From Ga0077527 sp964433345 (GTDB taxonomy: Bacteria > Pseudomonadota > Gammaproteobacteria > Burkholderiales > SG8-41): 64,000 bases of DNA. Under the pieces are notes generated by a model that ran no database searches, was not told the origin of the DNA, and saw only the letters and a program-made list of their open reading frames with translations. Where the stretch lies: NCBI GenBank assembly GCA_964433345.1, contig CAYSQJ010000002.1:186001-250000 (forward strand), in the 5' to 3' direction. Shown in pieces: positions 7,856 through 19,052 of this stretch (positions are counted from its first letter, which is position 1; every line of letters begins with the position of its first letter). A program made the translations under genes and the position numbers.

Positions 7856-8287
7856 ATGAAATCGAATCGCCGTCGTTCGCGTGAATTTGCGCTGCAGGGT
7901 CTCTATCAATGGCAGCTCGCGGGTACCGAGCCGGTGACCATCGCCGCGCAGCTCGGCGAAGCCGATGATTTCGGCACGATTGATACCGAGTACTTCACGA
8001 GGCTGCTCGACGGCGCGGTGGCCGGCGCGGCGGAGATGGAGCAGATCATTGCGCCGCTGCTCGACCGCGCCTACAAGAGCCTGTCACCGGTGGAGCGCGG
8101 CATCCTGCTGCTCGCGGGTTTCGAATTCAAGCACTGCCCGGAAGTGCCGTACCGGGTGGTGATCAACGAGGCGATCGAGCTCGCCAAATCGTTTGGCGGC
8201 ACCGATGGCCACAAGTACGTCAACGGCGTGCTCGACAAGATGGCGGCGCAGCTGCGCGCGCCGGAAGTACAGGCAGGCCGAGGCTGA
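7856..8287 (+). CDS. nusB: Transcription antitermination factor NusB
   Basis: NusB binds boxA RNA together with NusE to suppress termination in rRNA operons. The 143-residue, largely helical protein begins MKSNRRRSREFALQGLYQWQ and contains SPVERGILLLAGFEFKHCPE and VVINEAIELAKSFGGTDGHK, ending with YVNGVLDKMA. The ATG at 7856 is preceded by GGAAG at proper spacing; a GTG at 7820 would add 12 unconserved residues. It follows ribH by about 75 bases, consistent with a riboflavin/nusB operon. Confidence 0.95.
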   Translation: MKSNRRRSREFALQGLYQWQLAGTEPVTIAAQLGEADDFGTIDTEYFTRLLDGAVAGAAEMEQIIAPLLDRAYKSLSPVERGILLLAGFEFKHCPEVPYRVVINEAIELAKSFGGTDGHKYVNGVLDKMAAQLRAPEVQAGRG

Positions 8288-8304
8288 GGACTGGAGAAGG
8301 AACG

Positions 8305-8583
8305 ATGAACGACGAACTCGACGCAAAGCTGAAGAAACGCGTTTACGTGTTCTATTTTGCCGGGTTGCTGAACCTGGTGCTCGGTTTCTGGGTGCTGCTC
8401 TACGGCGGCGAGCTGGAGCAGGGCACACGCACCGTGATGATGCTGTTCTTCTTCGGTTTCGCCGCGGTGGATTTCTGGATGCCGCAGCAGATGAAGCGCA
8501 AATACGCCGAATTCATGGCTGAATCCCGGCGCATGCAGCAGGAGCAGGCGGAGAAGGCCGCTTCCGGCGAACAGAAAGTCTAG
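8305..8583 (+). CDS. Small two-helix membrane protein, unknown function
   Basis: The 92-residue protein is not assigned to a named family. It has two predicted membrane segments (VFYFAGLLNLVLGFWVLLYG near residues 15-34 and TVMMLFFFGFAAVDFWM near 43-59). A charged Q/E/K-rich helix of about 30 residues at the C-terminus probably faces the cytoplasm. A clear ribosome-binding site (AGAAGGA) precedes the ATG. It begins 17 bases after nusB and likely belongs to that transcript. Its TAG stop interlocks tail-to-tail with the stop of the opposing hydrolase in CTAG. Confidence 0.75.
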   Translation: MNDELDAKLKKRVYVFYFAGLLNLVLGFWVLLYGGELEQGTRTVMMLFFFGFAAVDFWMPQQMKRKYAEFMAESRRMQQEQAEKAASGEQKV

Positions 8584-9461
8584 GCAACCATCCGGCGCAA
8601 ACCGCCGGTGAGGATTGCCGCGAGTTCAGCTTCCTTCAGGTCCCAGTTCGCGGCCGGATCGACGTCGACAGCGAGGTCTGCGCCCATCAGCGAGTGCAGT
8701 TCGGCCTTCGGCACCAGGCGGGCGAGTTTTTCCGCCGCGGCACGCGGGTGCGTGCGGTCGTTGCCCGGCACGACACAGGCCGGCACGGAGATCGACTGCA
8801 GTTGTTCCGCGCTGGCACCGATCACCGGCTCTCCGCCACCGACGCGGAACTGGCGTTCCCATTCGCGCATCGCGCTGATGAATTGCGCCGGATCCATGGC
8901 CATCAGCGCGTCGCGGTTGGCCGGGCGCGCGGCGATCAGCTCGCGGAAATGTTCCGTCTCGCAGACCGCGGCCATGCCGCCGTCCTGCGCTGCACGGATG
9001 TATTCGCCATAGTACTTTTCGGTCAGGCGCTGCACCGCGAAGGCGCCGCCGGTGACCCGCCACAGCAGCAGCCCGCGCACCGCCTGCGGGTAGCGCAGCG
9101 CGAAGTCGAGCGACATCCGGCAACCCGAGGAACTGCCGCCGATGACCGCAGGCAGCGCGCCCAGATGTTGCAGCAGCGCGTGCAGGTCGTCCGCCCAGAG
9201 TTCGTGTTCGGTGCCCCCGCCGCCGGCGGAAACCTGCGCTGCGCCGCAGTTGCGCCGGTCGTGGATCAGCACGCGACAGCCGCTCGCGGCGACGCGCGCC
9301 GCCAGCGAGCGGATTTCCGCCATGCCGCGCCGCCCGCCCGGCATCAGCGCAACCCAGGGTCCGCCGCTGCCGAGGACTTCGTGGGGTATTTCGATGCCGT
9401 TGATGCGGGCGGTGGCCACTGATGATCTCCCTGCGGCGGAAGCCGGTTTACTTGTTGTCAT
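8580..9461 (-). CDS. Alpha/beta hydrolase
   Basis: The 293-residue protein has an alpha/beta-hydrolase layout. WVALMPGGRRG forms the oxyanion region near residue 36, RVLIHDRRNCGAAQ follows, and the nucleophile elbow is GGSSSGCRMSLDFALRYP with serine near residue 112. VPACVVPGNDRTHPRAAAEKLA carries the likely acid. Substrate is unknown. Its ATG overlaps the stop of the upstream Bug receptor in ATGA, so the two are translationally coupled. This suggests the hydrolase acts on a compound imported through that receptor. Confidence 0.85.
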   Translation of the reverse strand: MTTSKPASAAGRSSVATARINGIEIPHEVLGSGGPWVALMPGGRRGMAEIRSLAARVAASGCRVLIHDRRNCGAAQVSAGGGGTEHELWADDLHALLQHLGALPAVIGGSSSGCRMSLDFALRYPQAVRGLLLWRVTGGAFAVQRLTEKYYGEYIRAAQDGGMAAVCETEHFRELIAARPANRDALMAMDPAQFISAMREWERQFRVGGGEPVIGASAEQLQSISVPACVVPGNDRTHPRAAAEKLARLVPKAELHSLMGADLAVDVDPAANWDLKEAELAAILTGGLRRMVA

Positions 9462-10420
9462 TGGAGCCTGATGCCGAGCTTCTGGCGTAAATCCGAGTAG
9501 CGGACGATTTCAGATTGCAGGAACTGCCGGAATTCACGAGGCGTGGTTTTGGGCAGTTCCGCTCCTTCGGCACCGAGATTGTCGATCACCGCCTTGTCGG
9601 ATTGCGCCGCCGACATGGCGGCATTCAGCCGGGCGACGATGTCCGTCGGGGTGCCGCCAGGCACGAGCATGCCGTACCAGCTGGTCATTTCGTAATTTGG
9701 CACGCTTTCTCCCAGGGCGGGCAGTCCCGGGAATGCAACCGAGCGTTTGGCGGTGGTCACCGCTAGCGGGCGCACCTTGCCTGAAGCGATATGGGGTTTT
9801 ACGGAGAGCGGGCCCAGCATCGCCATTTGCACTTCACCGCCGACGAGCGCGGCGAGCGACGGCGCGGCGCCTTTGTAACTGATATTGACCATGTCGAGAT
9901 TTGCGCCCAGCTTGAGCATTTCGATGCCGAGATGCGAGGCGCTGCCGATGCCGCTGCTGGCATAGTTGTACTTGCCGGGACTTGCCCTGACCAGGTTCAG
10001 CAGTTCCGGTACGGATTTTGCGCCCATGCCGGGATGGACAATCAGCACCAGCGGCATTTTCGCGAACAGCCCGACCGGTTCGAAACTTTTCATCGAGTCA
10101 TAGGGAAGGCTGCGATTGAAGGCTGCATTGATTGCATGCGCGCCGGAGATCCACAGCAGGGTATGGCCGTCGGCGGTTGCGCTTGCCGCAGTGGTGGTTC
10201 CCAGCACGCTGCCGCCTCCGGGGCGGTTCTCAACGACGACCTGCTGATTCAATGTCTCGCCCATCGCTTTTGCCAGCAGGCGGGCTGCAACGTCGGCACC
10301 ACCGCCGGCCGATATTGGCGCGATCATGCGAATCGGCCGGGCGGGCCAGGATTGCGCTTCCGCATCTGTTGTTACGGCAAATGCGAGCAGCGCGCTTGCT
10401 GCGGTACCGATGACCCTCAT
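9458..10420 (-). CDS. Tripartite tricarboxylate transporter receptor (Bug/TctC)
   Basis: Bug receptors are periplasmic binding proteins, some of which feed TctAB permeases while most are orphans. The 320-residue protein has a signal peptide ending near AVTTDAEA, then the family opening WPARPIRMIAPISAGGGADV and the signature VVENRPGGGSVLGTTTAAS. NISYKGAAPSLAALVGGEVQ supplies the ligand-pocket loop. A similar gene lies directly upstream on the same strand, and the coupled hydrolase follows. No tctA or tctB is near. The ligand cannot be predicted, though carboxylated compounds are typical. Confidence 0.92.
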   Translation of the reverse strand: MRVIGTAASALLAFAVTTDAEAQSWPARPIRMIAPISAGGGADVAARLLAKAMGETLNQQVVVENRPGGGSVLGTTTAASATADGHTLLWISGAHAINAAFNRSLPYDSMKSFEPVGLFAKMPLVLIVHPGMGAKSVPELLNLVRASPGKYNYASSGIGSASHLGIEMLKLGANLDMVNISYKGAAPSLAALVGGEVQMAMLGPLSVKPHIASGKVRPLAVTTAKRSVAFPGLPALGESVPNYEMTSWYGMLVPGGTPTDIVARLNAAMSAAQSDKAVIDNLGAEGAELPKTTPREFRQFLQSEIVRYSDLRQKLGIRLQ

Positions 10421-10445
10421 GATGCCCCCTTCTGGAGAATCGCGT

Positions 10446-11423
10446 TTATTCCGGCTTCAGGCCGATGGCCTTGGCAATGCGCGCAACCTTGTCGATTTCC
10501 GACTTGATGAAGGTTGCGTACTGCTGCGGCGAGGTGCCTGCGGGTTCGAGGCCGAGGGCGGCAAAGCGCTCCTTGACATCCTGCTGCTTGACGATCTGCA
10601 GCAGCTGGCCGTTGAGTTTCATGATGATGTCGTTGGGCGTCTTCGCCGGGGCGACGAGGCCCCACCAGCTGTCAAACTGGAAGCCGGGGATGGTTTCGGC
10701 GACGGCCGGCAGTTCAGGCGCAAGCGACGAACGCTTCTCGCTGGTCACCGCGATGCCGCGCAGGCGTCCGGTTTTCACATGCGGCAGCGCGACCGGCATG
10801 CTGCCGAAGATGAGCTGGATGTGGCCGGCGATGAGGTCGTTGACCGACTGCCCGGTGCCCTTGTACGGCACGTGCACGATGTTGACCTTGGCCATGTGGC
10901 GGAACAGTTCGCCGGTGAGGTGGGCCGGCGTGCCGCTGCCGCCCGAGCCGTAGTTGAGCTGGCCGGGCCTGGACTTCGCCAGCGTGATGATGTCCTTCAC
11001 CGAACGTACCGGCAGCGAGGGATGCACCACCAGTGCCGTGGTGCCGGTGGCGGAGAGCGCGATCGGCGCGAAGTCGTTGACCGGGTCATAGGCCAGCTTC
11101 CTCAGCGCGGCATTCACGGCGAGCGGCGAAATGTTGCCGACCGACAGCGTGTAGCCGTCGGCGGGCGACCTTGCGGCAATCTCGGTGCCGAGCGTGCCGC
11201 CGGATCCGGGACGGTTGTCGACGAGAAACTGCTGGCCGTTCATTTCGGTGAGCTTTTGCGCGAGGATGCGCGCGACGAGGTCCGAGGAGCCGCCGGCGGG
11301 AAAGGGCGCGATGATGCGCACGGGCTTGCCCGGATAGTTCTGCGCGGCGGCCGGCGTTGCGGCGAGTCCCAATGCGGCGGCGGTGGCGAAGGCAAGGCGG
11401 ACGAGATGCGATGATGCGTTCAT
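10446..11423 (-). CDS. Tripartite tricarboxylate transporter receptor (Bug/TctC)
   Basis: This is the second Bug-type periplasmic receptor of the pair, at 325 residues. It has a signal peptide cleaved after ATPAAA, then QNYPGKPVRIIAPFPAGGSS, VDNRPGSGGTLGTEIAAR, and VHVPYKGTGQSVNDLIAGH, all family-typical. The start at 11423 was chosen because the longer open frame adds an arginine- and proline-rich extension and this ATG starts a normal signal peptide. It is 25 bases upstream of the next receptor, so the two receptors and the hydrolase likely form one transcript. Similarity between the receptors suggests related but distinct ligands. Confidence 0.93.
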   Translation of the reverse strand: MNASSHLVRLAFATAAALGLAATPAAAQNYPGKPVRIIAPFPAGGSSDLVARILAQKLTEMNGQQFLVDNRPGSGGTLGTEIAARSPADGYTLSVGNISPLAVNAALRKLAYDPVNDFAPIALSATGTTALVVHPSLPVRSVKDIITLAKSRPGQLNYGSGGSGTPAHLTGELFRHMAKVNIVHVPYKGTGQSVNDLIAGHIQLIFGSMPVALPHVKTGRLRGIAVTSEKRSSLAPELPAVAETIPGFQFDSWWGLVAPAKTPNDIIMKLNGQLLQIVKQQDVKERFAALGLEPAGTSPQQYATFIKSEIDKVARIAKAIGLKPE

Positions 11424-11700
11424 GTTGTGGATTCTTCCGTTCCGGGGTTGAGTCGAAGCCGCGCATTCTGCACCAAAAATGCCGATGGAAGAACCCGCAG
11501 GCCGATATCGCCGCATCAAGGGCGCCGGCGGCGGGTTTTCTGGTAAAACCGGAACCTGGATTTCAGTCCGTGCAGACGGGAAAAAACAGGATGGATGCAG
11601 CAGGGCGATCGAAGAATGATTCATGCGGCGTGATCATCGCGCGCGACCGCGCATCGGCTTGTGTGCCGGGCGGAGTTTCGCGGACGGCAGTGTCCTGAAC
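11424..11700. other. Divergent intergenic region, Bug receptor / thiL
   Basis: About 277 bases separate the divergent starts. No complete coding frame on either strand looks real. No clear -35/-10 pair or terminator is recognisable, and I see no repeat. Confidence 0.5.
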
Positions 11701-12669
11701 ATGTCTTCCGAATTCAGGCTCATTGCCGATCATTTCACCCATGCGGCTCCGCGTACCCTGCTTGGCGTCGGCGACGATGCGGCGCTGGTACGTCCCTCGC
11801 GCGGCCAGGTGCTGGCGGTGGCTGCCGACATGCTGGTCGGCGGCCGGCATTTCTTCATGGATGCCGATCCGGAGTCCGTCGGCCACAAGGCGCTGGCAGT
11901 GAACCTGTCGGACATGGCTGCGATGGGTGCCCAGCCGCGCTGGGCAACGCTGGGCATCGCGCTGCCGAAGGCGGATGCCCGCTGGGTGGCGGCGATGTCG
12001 CGCGGTTTCATGAAACTCGCGCGCAAACACGGCGTGGACCTGATCGGCGGCGACACCACCCGCGGACCGCTGAATCTCTGCGTGCAGATCATCGGTGAAG
12101 TGCCGGCAAGGCAGGCCTTGCGCCGCGACGGCGCGCAACCGGGCGACGACATCTGGGTGTCGGGCACGCTGGGCGATGCTGCGCTGGCGCTGGCGGCCAA
12201 AACGAAACGCATCAAATTGAAGCCCGCCGAACTGAAACGGGTGCAGCAGCGTCTCGACCGGCCGCTGCCGCGCGTCGCGCTGGGACTGGCCTTGCGTGGT
12301 ATCGCGCGCAGCGCGATAGACGTGTCCGACGGCCTGCTTGCCGATCTGGGGCACATTTGCGAGCGCTCGAAGGTCGCCGCGGTCATTGCGCTGGAGCGCC
12401 TGCCGCTGTCGCCGCTGCTGCGGCGCTGCCTGGAGCGCCCGGCTGGGCTCGCCGCGGTGCTCGGCGGCGGCGACGATTACGAGCTTTGTTTCACCGCGGC
12501 ACCGGCGAAGCGCGCAGCGGTAGAGCAGGCAGCGGCGCGCGCACGCACGCGGGTGATGCGCATCGGGCGGGTGATCCGTGCGCCCGCGGGCGTTTGCAGC
12601 GTCGCGGTGGTTGATTGCGACGGATTGCCACTGGTGATTCCTGCGAGGGGGTTTGACCACTTTGGCTGA
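11701..12669 (+). CDS. thiL: Thiamine-monophosphate kinase
   Basis: ThiL phosphorylates thiamine phosphate to the active diphosphate using ATP and belongs to the PurM/HypE fold. The 322-residue protein has EFRLIADHFTH, LLGVGDDAALVRPS, the Mg-binding ADMLVGGRHFF, VNLSDMAAMGAQPRWATLGI, DLIGGDTTRGP, and AIDVSDGLLADLGHICERS. The ATG at 11701 matches the usual N-terminus, and upstream in-frame codons add unconserved sequence. It overlaps pgpA by 17 bases, a common thiL-pgpA arrangement. Confidence 0.96.
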   Translation: MSSEFRLIADHFTHAAPRTLLGVGDDAALVRPSRGQVLAVAADMLVGGRHFFMDADPESVGHKALAVNLSDMAAMGAQPRWATLGIALPKADARWVAAMSRGFMKLARKHGVDLIGGDTTRGPLNLCVQIIGEVPARQALRRDGAQPGDDIWVSGTLGDAALALAAKTKRIKLKPAELKRVQQRLDRPLPRVALGLALRGIARSAIDVSDGLLADLGHICERSKVAAVIALERLPLSPLLRRCLERPAGLAAVLGGGDDYELCFTAAPAKRAAVEQAAARARTRVMRIGRVIRAPAGVCSVAVVDCDGLPLVIPARGFDHFG

Positions 12670-13156
12670 AACTTTCGCCCGCCCTTCGCTGCGTTTTGTC
12701 TGTCGCCACCCGGCGCATTTCATCGCCTTCGGCGGCGGTGTCGGCCTGTCGCCGGCGGCGCCGGGCACTTTCGGCACCTTGCTCGCGTTGCCGCTGTTTC
12801 ATGTGCTGTCACCGCTGCTTGATCCCTGGGCTTTCCTGGTGCTGATCCTCGCGCTGTTCTGGCTCGGCGTCTGGGCCTCGGCGGTGACCGGACGCGCGCT
12901 GGGCGTCGCCGACCACGGCGGCATGGTTTGGGACGAGACGGTGGCTTTCCTGCTGGTGCTTTTCTTCGTGCCGGCGACCGGCTACTGGCAGGCTTTCGCC
13001 TTCCTCGCCTTCCGCCTGTTCGACATCTTCAAGCCGCCGCCCATTCGCTACTATGACCGCGTGCTGAAGAACGGCTTCGGCGTGATGTGGGACGACCTGC
13101 TGGCTGCGGGATACACGCTGCTGGTGATCGCGGGCGCCTATGCCTGGCTCTCTTAG
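12653..13156 (+). CDS. pgpA: Phosphatidylglycerophosphatase A
   Basis: PgpA dephosphorylates phosphatidylglycerol phosphate in the inner membrane. The 167-residue protein carries GGGVGLSPAAPGTFGTLLAL, DETVAFLLVLFF, and RLFDIFKPPPIRYYD, typical of the family, with three to four hydrophobic helices. The predicted start is a TTG at 12653, inside the end of thiL and just after GAGGGGG, so translation is likely coupled. It lies between thiL and pncC on the same strand. Confidence 0.95.
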   Translation: MTTLAETFARPSLRFVCRHPAHFIAFGGGVGLSPAAPGTFGTLLALPLFHVLSPLLDPWAFLVLILALFWLGVWASAVTGRALGVADHGGMVWDETVAFLLVLFFVPATGYWQAFAFLAFRLFDIFKPPPIRYYDRVLKNGFGVMWDDLLAAGYTLLVIAGAYAWLS

Positions 13157-13171
13157 ACGAAGGAGGTGATG

Positions 13172-13681
13172 ATGCCGGACAGGGTTATTTTTGAACTGGC
13201 GGTGAAGGTCGGCGAGGCGCTGAAGGCGCAGGGCCTGATGCTGGCGACCGCGGAATCCTGCACCGGCGGCTGGGTGGCGCAGGCGGTGACCGCGGTGCCG
13301 GGCAGCTCGCAATGGTTCGAACGCGGCTTTGTCAGTTACACCTATATCTCGAAGCGGGAGATGCTCGGCGTCAGCCAGGACACGCTGGGCGCGCATGGCG
13401 CGGTGTCGGAGCCGGTGGTGCGCGAAATGGTCGCCGGTGCGCTCGCCAACAGCCACGCGCAGGTGGCGGTGGCGGTCAGCGGTACCGCGGGGCCCGACGG
13501 CGGCACACCGCAGAAACCGGTGGGCACGGTGTGCTTCGCCTGGGGCGTCAAGAACGGCGAGCCGAAAAGTGCGACGCTGCATTTTTCCGGCGACCGCGAG
13601 GCGGTGCGGCGGGCCGCGGTGCGGACTGCGCTGGAGGGCGTTCTGGGACTGCTTCCGGCAACAATCATGAATAAAAAATAG
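13172..13681 (+). CDS. pncC: Nicotinamide-nucleotide amidohydrolase (CinA C-terminal domain)
   Basis: PncC deamidates nicotinamide mononucleotide in pyridine-nucleotide salvage. The 169-residue protein is a stand-alone CinA C-terminal domain: MLATAESCTGGWVAQAVTAV, the WFERGFVSYTYISKREMLGV segment, and VAVSGTAGPDGGTPQKPVGT. There is no N-terminal MoeA-like domain. AGGAGG at 13161 favours the ATG at 13172 over the GTG and ATG just upstream. It is 15 bases downstream of pgpA and the last gene before the recA promoter. Confidence 0.95.
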   Translation: MPDRVIFELAVKVGEALKAQGLMLATAESCTGGWVAQAVTAVPGSSQWFERGFVSYTYISKREMLGVSQDTLGAHGAVSEPVVREMVAGALANSHAQVAVAVSGTAGPDGGTPQKPVGTVCFAWGVKNGEPKSATLHFSGDREAVRRAAVRTALEGVLGLLPATIMNKK

Positions 13682-13739
13682 ATTTTAAGTTGTTGTTTTT
13701 AAACATTATTTATTAATTTAGCTGGTTTTTTCAACACTA

Positions 13740-13755
13740 CTGTATAAATAACCAG
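13740..13755 (+). promoter_or_regulatory. LexA operator (SOS box) of recA
   Basis: CTGTATAAATAACCAG matches the gammaproteobacterial/betaproteobacterial LexA box CTGT-N8-ACAG with one mismatch (CCAG). It has the expected AT-rich centre and lies about 20 bases upstream of a perfect -10 hexamer, where bound repressor would cover the -35 region. Confidence 0.8.
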
Positions 13756-13774
13756 CACATGACCGCAAAATGTG

Positions 13775-13780
13775 TATAAT
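13775..13780 (+). promoter_or_regulatory. -10 hexamer of the recA promoter
   Basis: A perfect TATAAT lies 67 bases before the recA start. The -35 position overlaps the LexA operator and is not close to TTGACA, so promoter identity rests on the -10, the SOS box and the gene downstream. Confidence 0.6.
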
Positions 13781-13846
13781 GCGAGCCGTCAGCTGAGTTG
13801 CAGCACACCGTTCAACACAGGACACCAGGACACGGAAGAGGACATC

Positions 13847-14923
<1,077 letters not shown>

Positions 14924-14929
14924 TCCGGA

Positions 14930-14949
14930 CCGCCTGCGGCGACAGGCGG
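14930..14949 (+). promoter_or_regulatory. Hairpin in the recA-recX junction abutting the recX start
   Basis: CCGCCTG-CGGCGA-CAGGCGG forms a perfect 7-base-pair GC-rich stem with a 6-base loop, ending one base before the recX ATG. Its 3' arm contains the only purine-rich stretch (AGGCGG) that could serve as the recX ribosome-binding site. There is no U-tract, so it is not a classic terminator. It could limit recX translation or stabilise recA mRNA. Confidence 0.6.
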
Positions 14950-14950
14950 C

Positions 14951-15406
14951 ATGCCAGCCAAAGAACCCAGTCTCCGGGCACGCGCACTTAGGCACTTGGC
15001 GCGGCGCGAGCATACCCGCCACGAACTGGCGCTCAAGCTCGCGCCGCACGCTGAGTCGGAGGCCGAGGTTGCGCAGATCCTCAATGACTTTGCGCAACGC
15101 GGCTGGTTGTCAGAGCAGCGCGCCGCCGAACAGATCGTGCATGCGCGGCGCGGCCGCTACGGCCCGGCACGCATCCGCCGCGATCTGGAAGTGAAGGGCG
15201 TGCCAGCGGAAACTGCTGCCGCAGCGCTGGCTGCGCTGAAGGAGGGCGAGCTGGAGGCGGCGCGGGCGGTGTGGAAAAGGAAGTTCCGCGCGCCTCCAAC
15301 GAATGCAGCGGAGCGGGCGAAGCAGGCGAGATTTCTCCTCGGCCGGGGTTTCGGCAGCGAGGTGATCGTGAAACTGTTCCGGGGCGCGGGTGACCATGAT
15401 GAATGA
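14951..15406 (+). CDS. recX: Regulatory protein RecX
   Basis: RecX binds RecA filaments and restrains recombination. The 151-residue, helical and very basic protein has the triplicated three-helix layout. LRARALRHLARREHTRHELA is at the N-terminus, then DFAQRGWLSEQRAAEQIVHA and GRYGPARIRRDLEVKGV in the middle, with a C-terminal ERAKQARFLLGRGFGSEVI repeat. The position immediately downstream of recA is diagnostic. A stable hairpin directly precedes its start codon. Confidence 0.93.
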   Translation: MPAKEPSLRARALRHLARREHTRHELALKLAPHAESEAEVAQILNDFAQRGWLSEQRAAEQIVHARRGRYGPARIRRDLEVKGVPAETAAAALAALKEGELEAARAVWKRKFRAPPTNAAERAKQARFLLGRGFGSEVIVKLFRGAGDHDE

Positions 15407-15416
15407 GGCGAACAAA

Positions 15417-15629
15417 ATGACCAGAGACCGTGATGCCTTTGTGTTTTATTCCGCGATGGTGATTGCCGTGCTGAGCCTGTTCATAGGGCACGATGTGGCA
15501 CCCGACACCATGGCACCGGCCATGTCTCCTGCCGCGCAGACAGGTCCCGCCCGGGACAGTGCCGTGCAGCAGCAGGTTCTGGGCAGCGGGCAACCGCTGG
15601 TGCTCGCGGTTTCGCACAAATCCAACTGA
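15417..15629 (+). CDS. Small putative single-pass membrane protein
   Basis: This 70-residue frame is of unknown function and uncertain reality. One hydrophobic helix (AFVFYSAMVIAVLSLFIG) is followed by a low-complexity periplasmic-like tail rich in A, P, Q and S. GAGGCG upstream favours the ATG at 15417, while ATG and GTG codons at 15390-15399 would overlap recX. It shares strand and orientation with recX and alaS. Confidence 0.4.
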   Translation: MTRDRDAFVFYSAMVIAVLSLFIGHDVAPDTMAPAMSPAAQTGPARDSAVQQQVLGSGQPLVLAVSHKSN

Positions 15630-15649
15630 AGTCCCTGGCTGTTGATTCC

Positions 15650-15728
15650 CCCGGGTGCCCGCGGCAGCCGGGAGGCGGTGTCCAGCCGCGCAGCGGTGCC
15701 GGTTGATGCGGTAAAACTGGTTTAAAAT
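15650..15728 (+). promoter_or_regulatory. alaS upstream region: hairpin and candidate -10
   Basis: CCCGGGTGCC-CGC-GGCAGCCGGG (15650-15672) is a 10-base-pair stem with one mismatch and no following U-tract. Downstream, TAAAAT at 15723-15728 lies 34 bases before the alaS start and could be a -10. The nearest -35-like hexamer, TTGATG at 15703, is too close at 14 bases. The hairpin is clear; the promoter is weak. Confidence 0.35.
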
Positions 15729-15761
15729 CTGCGCCTTACGCAAACCTATCGGCGCATCCGC

Positions 15762-18368
<2,607 letters not shown>

Positions 18369-18416
18369 CCGCAGACTGGTCCATGGCTGCCGCGGCGAGC
18401 GTCCGTGCTGATTGGT

Positions 18417-18911
18417 CTACGGATTAATGATTATGATCGCGCCGGTTGCGGTACTGTAGGTGAATCTCCGGAGATTGGCAGTATCCTTGCGGTAAGTATA
18501 GGTGCAGGTCGTGCCGGAACCTTGGGCACGCCATTCGGTAGTCGCTATCGCCGGTGTGCTGATGGTCGGCGCGCCTTGCAGCACACCGTTCCAGACCTGC
18601 AGGCAGCGATTGGCATTAACGTTTCCGTTGTTGCCGTTTGTCGATGACGGAAAGCAGTTTGCGTTGAAGTCGACGATGCCGGTGCCGAACTCCGGCAGAT
18701 TGTCGCGACCGGCATAGCTTCTGGCCTGGCAGGCAAGGAAGGCAAGTTGGACGGCAGCGCCAAAGGCGGCTGCGGTTCCGGCAACATTGGTCTTGTGCGC
18801 ATCATCGCGGAGATCGATCAGTCGCGGCAATGCGACAGAACCCAACACGCTGAGAATGACGATCACCGTGACCAATTCAACCAGCGTGAAACCTGTGGCC
18901 GATCGCTGCAT
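18417..18911 (-). CDS. Prepilin-type N-terminal methylation domain protein
   Basis: The 164-residue protein starts with a short basic leader and the prepilin peptidase site RSATG-FTLVELVTVIVILSVLG: cleavage after glycine and Glu at position 5 of the mature protein. The globular part is rich in Asn, Thr and Gly and contains four cysteines (in FLACQ, NANCF, NRCLQ, TTCTY) that could form two disulfides, as in MSHA-like or type IV minor pilins. No other pilus or type II secretion gene is nearby, so it is an orphan. Whether it is a pilin, minor pilin or pseudopilin cannot be decided here. Confidence 0.85.
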   Translation of the reverse strand: MQRSATGFTLVELVTVIVILSVLGSVALPRLIDLRDDAHKTNVAGTAAAFGAAVQLAFLACQARSYAGRDNLPEFGTGIVDFNANCFPSSTNGNNGNVNANRCLQVWNGVLQGAPTISTPAIATTEWRAQGSGTTCTYTYRKDTANLRRFTYSTATGAIIIINP

Positions 18912-19052
18912 GGGTTTAACGAATCGCTTCCAGGCCGCATTTTTCGAAGAGCAGTTGTAACGGATCGGGCCGAAATGCCACGAACCGGCTGGCGGCAGCG
19001 GGATTTATAGCTGCAGCAGGAACGTCAAGTCAATAAAGCCCGGGCTGAGTGA

